A stretch of 64,000 bases of DNA from Paenibacillus barengoltzii NBRC 101215 (GTDB lineage: Bacteria; Bacillota; Bacilli; Paenibacillales; Paenibacillaceae), in contig NZ_BILV01000007.1 in the NCBI RefSeq assembly GCF_004000745.1, forward strand, positions 1 to 64,000, written 5' to 3'. The stretch's first letter is position 1; every line of letters begins with the position of its first letter. The position numbers and the translations under genes are program-made. Below, one piece after another: positions 56,713-64,000 of this stretch. The notes beneath the pieces were generated by a model. It saw nothing but the letters and a program-made list of their open reading frames with translations, was not told the origin of the DNA and did no database searches.

Positions 56713-59700
56713 TTATAGTGAAGATGAATCCGTATCCTTCGGCTCCGCACCTTGCCCCTCATCCTCGGGCTCCGATTGTACCACAGGGACTTCTACCGTT
56801 ATAGAGTTCGAAAGTGCATATCCTTTTGCATTAGTCCCATCCGGCTCTGACAGAATATAGACTCTGTATTTCCCGGCAGCAATCGGATTGTGATAGATAT
56901 CTTGGCTAACCACAGTACTGAGTGTGCCATTATCGGCTGGTACATTGACACCATTGTTTTTCAAAGCGATAGCCGCATCCAAGTTTAAAGTTTGGTCTTC
57001 AGAAATTACGAGAACCTTATAGGATCGAATGTAATTCCTGTTGTCAGGCTGCTCAAAATCAACCTTAATGGAGTTCCCTTCAGCCACCGCATTGAGTCGA
57101 GTTACCGGAGCAACCGAAATATTATCCGGCCCCACTGTCGGCTTCACAGCATTAGACGCGGCAGATAGAGCGTTAGCACCGTTCTTGGCTACAGTTAAAA
57201 CAAAAATTTGATACGAGGTATCTTTGTTGATCTCATTTCCATCAACGTCCTTCGAGTGTGCCAAGGTTTGCTTCACGTTCTTCCCGCTCGGATTTACCGA
57301 TGTGAATCGCTCTGGATCGTTGACCTTGTTGGCATCCGTAAGTTTATAGTTACCCGCTTTTGATGCTGGAACTACGAGAATCCGGTACTCCACGACATTA
57401 CTTTCATTTGCCAGCTTATTAAAACCGAAATCGATATCTCGGTAGGTACCGCTTTTCGTGCCATTCAATTGTGCATACAAACCATTAACTGCACTAACAG
57501 CGCTATTGTCGCTTAACGTAATTAAGTTCGAGTACGTCGACAATACATTGTTCCCACCGTTATTGGCTACGGACAGGACAAAAACTCGGTAAGCGACGTT
57601 GTTTTTAATCCGGTCGCCGTCAACGTCTTTCGCACTTGCGTTGAGAGTAGCAGTCAAAGTACTGCTGCCTTTGCTGACCGACGTATATCTATCGCTGGAC
57701 AGCGCATTTGCTTTCGATAAGTTGAAGCTGCCAACGTTCGACGATTTCACCACCATGATCCGGTATTGGCTGATGTACGTTTCATTGGAAGCATGTGAGA
57801 ACGAAACCTGCATATCCCGGCCATCGCCATAATCGTTTACGTCGGAGACTTTAATATTCGAAACCGCATCAATTGTATTTGGCGACAATGTAATCGGCGA
57901 GGAGTAAGAAGACAACGCATTGCTCAGGTTATATCCGTTGCTGGCTACCGACAGGACAAACACCCGATAGCTGACGCCGTTGCGGATCGTGGCTCCGTCT
58001 ACATCTCTCGCCCCCGATTTCAGAACCGTGGAAAGTGTATAGCCGTTCTTGCTCACCGTCGTATAATTGGCGCTGCCAACATTGTTTGCCTTGGCTAACG
58101 TAAAGTTATTCGCATCCGAGGTTTTGACCACCAGGATCCGATAATTGCTGATATACGTTTCGTTCGCAGCCCGGGTGAAGGTTACCTTCAGGTCGCGGCC
58201 GTCCCCATAATCGCTCACGTCTTCGACCGTGACGTTCGATACCATATCCACCGTGCTGCCATTGGTTAACGTGATCGCAGCCGAAGCGGACGACAGCGTA
58301 TTGTTTCCTGCGTAAGCCCCGGTACCCACGGCCATAACGAATACCCGATAGCTGACACCGTTGCGAATCGTGGCTCCGTCGACATCCCGGGCATTGGAGG
58401 ACAAGGCATACGAAGTAATATTCGAACCGGTCTTGTTCACCTGCGTATAGTTCACGCTAGAGACTTGGTTTGCTTTGGCCAGGCTGAAGTTCGCATAGTC
58501 ACTGGCTTTCACAACGAAGATCCGGTACGAACTGATCCGCGTTTCATCCGAGATCCGGTTGAAGCTCACCCGCAGGTCGCGGCCGTCGCCATAGTCGTTC
58601 CAGTCTTCCACCTTCGTGATGACCGGCGCGATAATCGAGCCTTGCGAGAGTGTAATCGCCGAGGAGCCGGACGACAATTTGTTCGCATATCCCGTACTAT
58701 TGCTCACAGATAACACAAACACTGTGTAGGACACGCCGTTCTTGATCAGATCACCGGACGTATCCCGCGTGGAAGAGGACAACTGACCGGTTAACGTCGA
58801 TCCGCTCCCTGTTTTGGACACAAGCGTGTAGTAAGAGCTGGACAGGTTGTTCGCCGTGCTCACTGTAAAGCTGCTAGCGTCCTTCGTCTTGACGACGAAC
58901 ACGCGATAGTTCGCGATGTTGCTTTCATTTTGCGCTCTTGTAAAGGTGACGCTCAGGTCGCGGCCATCGCCGTAATCGCTCACGTCACTGACTTTAACGT
59001 TCGTTGGAGCCGCAACGGACACGGTGTTGGTCAACGTAAAGGCCGGTGATGGATTCGACAACGTATTGGCGCTGTTGCCCTTGCCGATCACCAATACATA
59101 AGCAACGTAGGATTGATCCTCACGAATCGCTGCTCCGTCCACATCCCGTGCGCTGGCTGACAGCGTTAAGGACGGATCGGATCCTGACGGAGACAACGAG
59201 GTGTAATTGGCCGAGCCGACTTTCTGGGCGGCTGCCAGATTAAAGCTGGAAGCATTCGCTGCCTTCACGACCATCACGCGATACTGTTCAACGCGCGATT
59301 CGTTCGAGGATTTCGAGAAGCTGATTTGCAAATCCCGTCCATCCCCGTAATTTCCTACATCACGGGCCGTGACGTAGGTTACCGGACCAGGATCACTTCC
59401 GTTATCCGAGCCGCCCGATCCGCCCGATCCAAAGCCGGATTTAATCGTTACGATTTTGGCGGAATTGTTCCACCCGACTTGCTGCCCTAACGCCTCACTG
59501 ACGAAGCGGACGGGCACCATTGTTCTGCCTTTCACGCTTTGTGCCGGCACGTCGAGCAAAACCGTCTCATTGTTGATGGTTGCCGAACGCGACATCAGCT
59601 TCAGCGTGATCGTGGTACCGTCTTTGTAGGCGGTAACGGTCTTCAACGTCTGGTTGTAGTTCACTTTGGCGTCCAGCGCTTCAAAGATAGCCCGGAGCGG

Positions 59701-59859
59701 CAGCATCACCCGTCCGCTAATGATAACCGGATCCTGGTCGGTAGTCAGCCGGTTACCATCAATGTAAATGCTGATCGGCGTAGCCGCTTGCGCCGTTGTC
59801 TGTTGAAAGATTGGTATTATTAAGAGTGCGGCTAAGAGCGAAGCCCAAATTTTTTTCAA
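56713..59859 (-). CDS. Secreted stalk-domain protein with seven FnIII-like repeats
   Basis: A 1048-aa exported protein. Signal peptide 1-25, copper-amine-oxidase-like stalk domain ~28-142 (IYIDGNRLTTDQDPVIISGR, MLPLRAIFEALDAKVNYN), and a Gly/Ser/Asp linker. Then come seven repeats of ~105-125 aa. The first five carry DYGDGRDL-type openings (or NYGDGRDL), NE-I--YR and FVVK, and the last two are diverged. An acidic tail ends EDEGQGAEPKDTDSSSL. There is no LPXTG and no SLH domain. Probable cell-surface or matrix protein that binds wall via the stalk domain. Start is TTG 59859 after GGAGGACGAG. Confidence 0.85.
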   Translation of the reverse strand: MKKIWASLLAALLIIPIFQQTTAQAATPISIYIDGNRLTTDQDPVIISGRVMLPLRAIFEALDAKVNYNQTLKTVTAYKDGTTITLKLMSRSATINNETVLLDVPAQSVKGRTMVPVRFVSEALGQQVGWNNSAKIVTIKSGFGSGGSGGSDNGSDPGPVTYVTARDVGNYGDGRDLQISFSKSSNESRVEQYRVMVVKAANASSFNLAAAQKVGSANYTSLSPSGSDPSLTLSASARDVDGAAIREDQSYVAYVLVIGKGNSANTLSNPSPAFTLTNTVSVAAPTNVKVSDVSDYGDGRDLSVTFTRAQNESNIANYRVFVVKTKDASSFTVSTANNLSSSYYTLVSKTGSGSTLTGQLSSSTRDTSGDLIKNGVSYTVFVLSVSNSTGYANKLSSGSSAITLSQGSIIAPVITKVEDWNDYGDGRDLRVSFNRISDETRISSYRIFVVKASDYANFSLAKANQVSSVNYTQVNKTGSNITSYALSSNARDVDGATIRNGVSYRVFVMAVGTGAYAGNNTLSSASAAITLTNGSTVDMVSNVTVEDVSDYGDGRDLKVTFTRAANETYISNYRILVVKTSDANNFTLAKANNVGSANYTTVSKNGYTLSTVLKSGARDVDGATIRNGVSYRVFVLSVASNGYNLSNALSSYSSPITLSPNTIDAVSNIKVSDVNDYGDGRDMQVSFSHASNETYISQYRIMVVKSSNVGSFNLSKANALSSDRYTSVSKGSSTLTATLNASAKDVDGDRIKNNVAYRVFVLSVANNGGNNVLSTYSNLITLSDNSAVSAVNGLYAQLNGTKSGTYRDIDFGFNKLANESNVVEYRILVVPASKAGNYKLTDANKVNDPERFTSVNPSGKNVKQTLAHSKDVDGNEINKDTSYQIFVLTVAKNGANALSAASNAVKPTVGPDNISVAPVTRLNAVAEGNSIKVDFEQPDNRNYIRSYKVLVISEDQTLNLDAAIALKNNGVNVPADNGTLSTVVSQDIYHNPIAAGKYRVYILSEPDGTNAKGYALSNSITVEVPVVQSEPEDEGQGAEPKDTDSSSL

Positions 59860-60047
59860 ATATCTCGTCCTCCCCTTGCTAATGCACAGCTAAAGAAAAA
59901 GTAACTCTTCCCATTTGACGTGCGATACCAGGTAAAAGTTTCTATGTTTCCCGCTTGTAAAAAAATTTTCACTCCTAGATGCCTATCCCCGTACGAGAAA
60001 TTCTGGATAAACCAGGGACTATCGCCATCTATCTAGGACTAGAAGCA

Positions 60048-60080
60048 TGAAAAAATCCGCCCCCATCACGGGCAGCGGAT
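60048..60080 (-). terminator. Terminator of the MOSC gene
   Basis: ATCCGC and GCGGAT enclose a CCC/GGG inner stem, followed on the minus strand by TTTTTT. No gene is seen in 59860-60094. Confidence 0.8.
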
Positions 60081-60094
60081 GTATTGCAAGCTGG

Positions 60095-60754
60095 TTATTT
60101 GCTGGTCAATCGATTCAACCGGGCCGTCAACTGTTCACGCCAACTGGTTGACAACTCCTCCACGGCCAAAATACGCCGGATCCCATCGGCATCCTCTTTG
60201 TCGACGTGCATCACGCGGTTCGCGAACGCCAGCGTAACTCCTGCGGGATGCCTCTCGACAAGCTCCAGTTGATCCCCGGGCCGAACCTCTCCTTCCTGGA
60301 GCACCCGGAAATAATATCCGGTATATCCCGTTTGCTGGATGGTCAGCGGCAGTTCGGGCAAACCATGCTTCATCCCCAGCTTGAAGCAAGGCTGACGTGG
60401 TTGGCTGACCTGAACCATCGTACCGCCCATACGGAACCGGTCACCGATGCAGATCTCATCTTCGAGCATGCCTTCGGTTGTAATATTTTCCCCAAACGCC
60501 CCAAGTGCCAAGGTAATCCCCAACTTCTCTTCCCAATAAGCATAGCGCTCATACGGATAGACACAAACCGCCTTGTCAGGTCCCCCGTGATTTTTAAGGT
60601 CTGCTTGCTCATCACCGGCAAAATTCACCGACGAGAGATACCTTGCTTCCGTCACCGGCGTTTTGAAGATGCCGGTTCGTACCGTTTTGCCTTGATGTTC
60701 CACCTCGACTGGCTTTCCCACGTTGAGCGAATGAACCGTCATAAAATCACCCAT
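60095..60754 (-). CDS. MOSC-domain protein (YiiM-like)
   Basis: A 219-aa molybdenum-cofactor sulfurase C-terminal domain protein. Landmarks: VHSLNVGKPVEVEHQGKTVR, the ADLKNHGGPDKAVCVYPYE segment, LGAFGENITTEGMLEDEICI and SQPRQPCFKL with the conserved Cys. A 3-alpha C-terminal domain follows. YiiM-type proteins reduce N-hydroxylated compounds using Mo cofactor. Monocistronic, with terminator. GAGGGGG lies upstream of ATG 60754; the ATG at 60742 is an alternative. Confidence 0.9.
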   Translation of the reverse strand: MGDFMTVHSLNVGKPVEVEHQGKTVRTGIFKTPVTEARYLSSVNFAGDEQADLKNHGGPDKAVCVYPYERYAYWEEKLGITLALGAFGENITTEGMLEDEICIGDRFRMGGTMVQVSQPRQPCFKLGMKHGLPELPLTIQQTGYTGYYFRVLQEGEVRPGDQLELVERHPAGVTLAFANRVMHVDKEDADGIRRILAVEELSTSWREQLTARLNRLTSK

Positions 60755-60967
60755 TTCTCGCAGCCCCCTCTGTTCCGAAAATCAGCGTGAAATAAATTCC
60801 ATTATAAGGGACACCCCCCTTGAGCACCACCCTTTCATTCAAGGGATTGGAGCCAATTGAAACTTGCCGGGCACCTGAACCGTATTACTAGTAGACATCC
60901 ATGATCTCACAACAATGATTTTTTACGATCAATACGATCCCTTGCATCAAAGAGAGGAATGTAATCT

Positions 60968-61387
60968 ATGAAATTCAAACTTAAAAAAGTTGTTATTCTC
61001 GGCACGATGGCCCTTGTGATTACGATAAACCCCAGCATGTCCAGTTTTGTAACCAGCCTGAGCTATGCGGCTCACCCCTCCAAGCAATCCAACCAAAGCA
61101 ATAAGGCGGAGCGTCAGGAGGACGAGCTGAACCGAGTGCTGGGCGCTTCCTCCGACCGGGAGGTTTACGACGCTTTGCTTGAAGGCCAGTCGCTGGCAGA
61201 GATTGCCGAATCCCATGGTCAGGATGCAAACCAGGTTATCCAGCTGCAAATTGCCCAACTACAGGAGCAGTTGCAGAAACGGTTGGACGATGGCAGCATC
61301 ACCCGTGAAGTTTATGAGCTTCAGCTGCAAGAGCTTCCGGAGCTGGTTGCCGAGAGCGCGAAAACAAGGTATACCATCCTTGGTTAA
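60968..61387 (+). CDS. Small secreted hypothetical protein
   Basis: A 139-aa protein with a clear signal peptide (KLKKVVILGTMALVITINPS, cleavage probably after SYA at 34). The mature part is helical and acidic, with SDREVYDALLEGQSLAEIAE (an HTH- or SHOCT-like pair), a Gln-rich helix LQIAQLQEQLQKRLDDGSIT and LQLQELPELVAESA. Similar small exported proteins occur in Paenibacilli without known function. GAGAGGAATG precedes the ATG. Confidence 0.82.
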   Translation: MKFKLKKVVILGTMALVITINPSMSSFVTSLSYAAHPSKQSNQSNKAERQEDELNRVLGASSDREVYDALLEGQSLAEIAESHGQDANQVIQLQIAQLQEQLQKRLDDGSITREVYELQLQELPELVAESAKTRYTILG

Positions 61388-61399
61388 TGATTAAAAAAT

Positions 61400-61447
61400 G
61401 AAGGCCCTGCTATGAACCGCTATTTCTTGCGGTATCTAGCAGGGCCT
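61400..61447. terminator. Bidirectional terminator between convergent genes
   Basis: AAGGCCCTGCTA and TAGCAGGGCCTT form a perfect 12-bp stem with an inner ACCGC/GCGGT hairpin. T-rich sequence follows on both sides. Confidence 0.9.
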
Positions 61448-61455
61448 TGTTGCGT

Positions 61456-63396
61456 TTATCTTCCCCGTTTCGGAAGGAGCTTAACATATTCATCGGAGAG
61501 CTTCATCAGTTGCAAAATGTAATCGTAATCGCTGCGATACGGCGCAATATCAGCGACAGGCTGCAGCGTGTCCAGAGAAACCGCTGCGCCGTCGTCAAAG
61601 CCAGCACCTGGGACGAACATGACTTCATCGTTAAAGAACGAGCCCGTCGGCAGATAATACCGCATCCCCACCACGTTACGATCCAGGTTCAGCAAGTCAT
61701 GACCAAAGGCGGTGAATCCCTCATGTTCCAACGAAATTCCGAGAAGATTAGCTACCGTCGGCAAAATATCAACCTGGCCTCCGGTGCGCTCGACAACTTG
61801 GCCGGGTTGTTGGCCGGGAATGTGAATGATCAGCGGGATGTTGAACCGGCTGATCCGCTCGTCGTAAGCGATCCCCAGCTTCTCGCTGATCTCCTTGGCG
61901 GGCACATCCTTCTCCTGAAGGCCAAAGTGGTCCCCGTAGAACACCAGCGTCGTATTTTCCCACAACCCCGTTTGCTTCAATCCATCGATCAGCTTGCCGA
62001 TCGCATAGTCCGTGTAGTTGACTGCCTCGATATAATTCCCAAGCATCGTGCCTTTCATCTCCGTCGGCAGCTCGATTTGGCGGCGATCCTCCGGTACCAC
62101 AAACGGATTATGGCTTGAGGTGGTGACAAATTGAGCGTAAAACGGCTTGTCTTGCGCTTTGAGCTCGGCCAGTTTCTCGACGCCAACCCGATACATTTCC
62201 TCGTCGGACGCGCCAAAATCGTTAAAATGATCGTTGGCATAATACGGTTTGTCGTAATACTTATCGAAGTTCAGCGCCGGGTACATTTTGTTCCGATCCC
62301 AGAAGGTCACCTTGTTAATATGGAACGTATTTGCCGTGTACCCGTATTTTTGCAGCAGACGCGGCAGACTAGGCAGTTCCCGGTCCCCATACCCGGTTGA
62401 CATCGCCTCCGCAGCAGTTGGATAGATCGACGTATTGGACATAAACTCGGCATCGGACGTATTGCCGGGGCCAATCTGCTGGAACACGCGTGGAAAGTAG
62501 AAGCCTTCCTTCGCTAAACCGTTAAGGACGGGCGTAATTTCTTGGCCGTTTATCTCCAGATTCAATGGGAAGTTCTGAAACGACTCCATCTGCACAATGA
62601 TCAAATTCATCCCCTGGGCAGCGCCAAAATAAGCCGGCACCCCGGGCATATCCACTTTGTAAGGATAGCTGCTCTCAAGCTGACGGACTTTGACTGCCGT
62701 CTCCTGCAGATTGCCTTCCGCGATCATCCGCTCTTCCTCCTGGTTGCGGATCGCTGCATCAACCTGGAAGTTAAAGAAACCTACGCTTTCGGCGCGCACC
62801 AGCTCATTGTCGATGTCTTTGCCCCAGCGGATATAAAGGCCGGATAGCATGAGGCTGACGATCAAGACGAAAGCCACCCCCACCTTCCACGCGAGCGGGG
62901 CACGCGGCCGGTTGTTACGGAAACTGAGGCTCCCCAGCCCCTCCGCAAGATTGAACCCTCGAGAAGCCCGGCGCCTGCGGGCCGCACGAAGAATACGAAC
63001 GGCAATCAGCACCGGCAGATCCATGAAATATAGAAATTGTTCAGGCCGTAACAGCGAAGCTACGCTGGCTTTGACCTCAGGAACTTGGTTGAGTCCACTG
63101 AGCACCGCATACGTTGGTACTGTACCGAAGTAGGCATTATAAACCGTCGCGGCAAACAGAATCACGGAGATGATCAAATTTAATCCTAAGTACACTCCCC
63201 ATTTGACCTTAGCCGGCGTCAACAGCTCCACCAAACACATCAGCGCCAACACCGACAGCCACTCTCCGGGCAATCCCTGAACCCCAAGGCTGCCATAGAA
63301 GAAATAACGCAGCAATAACAGCTTCATGCCAATCAGCACAAACGTGACGACGAAATGAATTCGACTTGAGTTACTTGAGTTACGTATGATCTCCAT
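61456..63396 (-). CDS. Lipoteichoic acid synthase (LtaS-type)
   Basis: A 646-aa membrane enzyme that polymerises glycerol-phosphate on a lipid anchor at the outer face. Five N-terminal membrane helices (~12-200) are followed by an extracellular sulfatase-fold domain with NLIIVQMESFQNFP (metal Glu), GPGNTSDAEFMSN (catalytic Thr), TFHINKVTFWDRNKMYPAL and VFYGDHFG (Asp/His). It could equally be a primase- or stress-type LtaS paralogue; the gene number is unknown here. GGAG lies close before the ATG. Confidence 0.92.
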   Translation of the reverse strand: MEIIRNSSNSSRIHFVVTFVLIGMKLLLLRYFFYGSLGVQGLPGEWLSVLALMCLVELLTPAKVKWGVYLGLNLIISVILFAATVYNAYFGTVPTYAVLSGLNQVPEVKASVASLLRPEQFLYFMDLPVLIAVRILRAARRRRASRGFNLAEGLGSLSFRNNRPRAPLAWKVGVAFVLIVSLMLSGLYIRWGKDIDNELVRAESVGFFNFQVDAAIRNQEEERMIAEGNLQETAVKVRQLESSYPYKVDMPGVPAYFGAAQGMNLIIVQMESFQNFPLNLEINGQEITPVLNGLAKEGFYFPRVFQQIGPGNTSDAEFMSNTSIYPTAAEAMSTGYGDRELPSLPRLLQKYGYTANTFHINKVTFWDRNKMYPALNFDKYYDKPYYANDHFNDFGASDEEMYRVGVEKLAELKAQDKPFYAQFVTTSSHNPFVVPEDRRQIELPTEMKGTMLGNYIEAVNYTDYAIGKLIDGLKQTGLWENTTLVFYGDHFGLQEKDVPAKEISEKLGIAYDERISRFNIPLIIHIPGQQPGQVVERTGGQVDILPTVANLLGISLEHEGFTAFGHDLLNLDRNVVGMRYYLPTGSFFNDEVMFVPGAGFDDGAAVSLDTLQPVADIAPYRSDYDYILQLMKLSDEYVKLLPKRGR

Positions 63397-63481
63397 CTCT
63401 TTTCTCCGGAATTTACCGTGTATTTACAAAACACACAATTTCTATTCGTTTATTATAACACGGTAAAATCCGGAGTCGAAA

Positions 63482-64000
63482 TTAGATGAAGTCTGCCATA
63501 GAGCGGACCGTCAGCTTGCCGGGATGGCCCGCGACAAAGGGCTCTGCGCTGCCTGTACCGCCCCGCCGCCGGAACTCCACCGTGACCGGAACGCCAGGAA
63601 TGAGATCGAAGTAATTATCGGAGAAAATCCCTTCTTCTTCCGCCGAAATCCACACTTGACGCGCCAACACGTCGCTGATCAGGGTATATTGGCTGCCGCC
63701 GCTGCCGGCCACTTCTTGAAATGTAATATTTGCCTGCGGTAACGAAAGCTCCCTAGCTGAAGCGAAGTAAAAAGGTTTGCTGTCCACGGCCTGTCCCTCG
63801 ATCTCCAGAACCGCATACAGCACAACCTGATGCGTATCACGGCCTTCCAGCCATTCCGCCCGGGTGAATACTCCTGCTTCGACCACCGCATCGGCAGAGG
63901 CGTGAACCTCCAACGTCTGTTCTTTCAACAAGCCCCCCTGGAAGTCATGAAGCGATAACCGCAACCGACCCGTCACCGGCTTCTGCAGATCAGACACGAC
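63482..64000 (-). CDS. C-terminal part of a probable beta-mannosidase (GH2), truncated at the window end
   Basis: The frame runs off the right edge. The visible ~172 residues are beta-sandwich in style: RLRLSLHDFQGGLLKEQTLE, VLYAVLEIEGQAVDSKPFYF, SARELSLPQANITFQEV and DNYFDLIPGVPVTVEFRR. The DNYFDL-PG pattern is typical of the C-terminal Ig-like domains of GH2 beta-mannosidases. Since the catalytic domains are outside the window, the enzyme is inferred from this tail only. Confidence 0.75.
   Translation of the reverse strand, partial: VVSDLQKPVTGRLRLSLHDFQGGLLKEQTLEVHASADAVVEAGVFTRAEWLEGRDTHQVVLYAVLEIEGQAVDSKPFYFASARELSLPQANITFQEVAGSGGSQYTLISDVLARQVWISAEEEGIFSDNYFDLIPGVPVTVEFRRRGGTGSAEPFVAGHPGKLTVRSMADFI

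Noticed and set aside
59860-59990. c-di-GMP riboswitch upstream of the secreted repeat protein, suggested by the nearby GGDEF/EAL genes
   Set aside because: I could not find the conserved riboswitch core or its paired stems in the leader.

Overview
The window looks like a chromosome segment of a Paenibacillus-type Firmicute. The reasons are AGGAGG-type ribosome sites throughout, a xylA/xylB/ROK-type xylR locus, an LtaS-type lipoteichoic acid synthase, and copper-amine-oxidase-like stalk domains on secreted proteins. The species is not proven by the sequence.

Layout. 1-3102: xylB and xylA on the minus strand with the xylA promoter. About 3103-43495: a complete ~40.4 kb temperate prophage with contractile-tail (PBSX/XkdK-type) morphogenesis genes. 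It is flanked by a 24-bp perfect direct repeat that lies inside the XylR operator. It has split what must have been the divergent xylA-xylR intergenic region. 43497-44783: xylR. 44842-64000: host genes, namely two c-di-GMP turnover proteins, a FocA-type channel, a Fur-box-controlled 51-aa protein, a chbG/MFS sugar operon under a probable cre site, an RDD protein, a glycosyltransferase, a phosphotransferase-fold kinase, a 1048-aa secreted repeat protein, a MOSC protein, a small secreted protein, an LTA synthase and the 3' end of a probable beta-mannosidase.

Prophage, read in late-transcription order (minus strand, right to left). Early and replication genes run from ~40.8 to 27 kb: Cro, excisionase-like HTH, small ORFs, a Toprim/Spo11-TopoVI-A-like protein, AbrB, a RecB-like nuclease, DUF2815 SSB, family-A polymerase, DUF3310, VapE primase-helicase, a TGTCA-iteron region, VRR-NUC, SNF2 helicase and a late regulator. 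A structured RNA locus lies at 26.8-27.0 kb. Then come terminase, portal, a minor head protein carrying a zincin metalloprotease tail, scaffold, capsid, connectors, sheath, tube, tail chaperone with a probable -1 frameshift, tape measure, baseplate, fibre, holin and endolysin. The LexA-like repressor, a coupled ORF and the integrase run rightward at 41-43.4 kb.

Accessory cargo ('morons') includes an AT-rich two-gene DUF3800 cassette next to attL with a promoter-terminator small-RNA candidate, a Cas2/SinR-like gene on the opposite strand beside terS, and a terminator-bounded PH-like ORF inside the tail operon. The best candidates for undescribed biology are the DUF3800 cassette, the tRNA-like RNA, the Spo11-like Toprim protein, the capsid-metalloprotease fusion, and the use of the xyl operator as attB.
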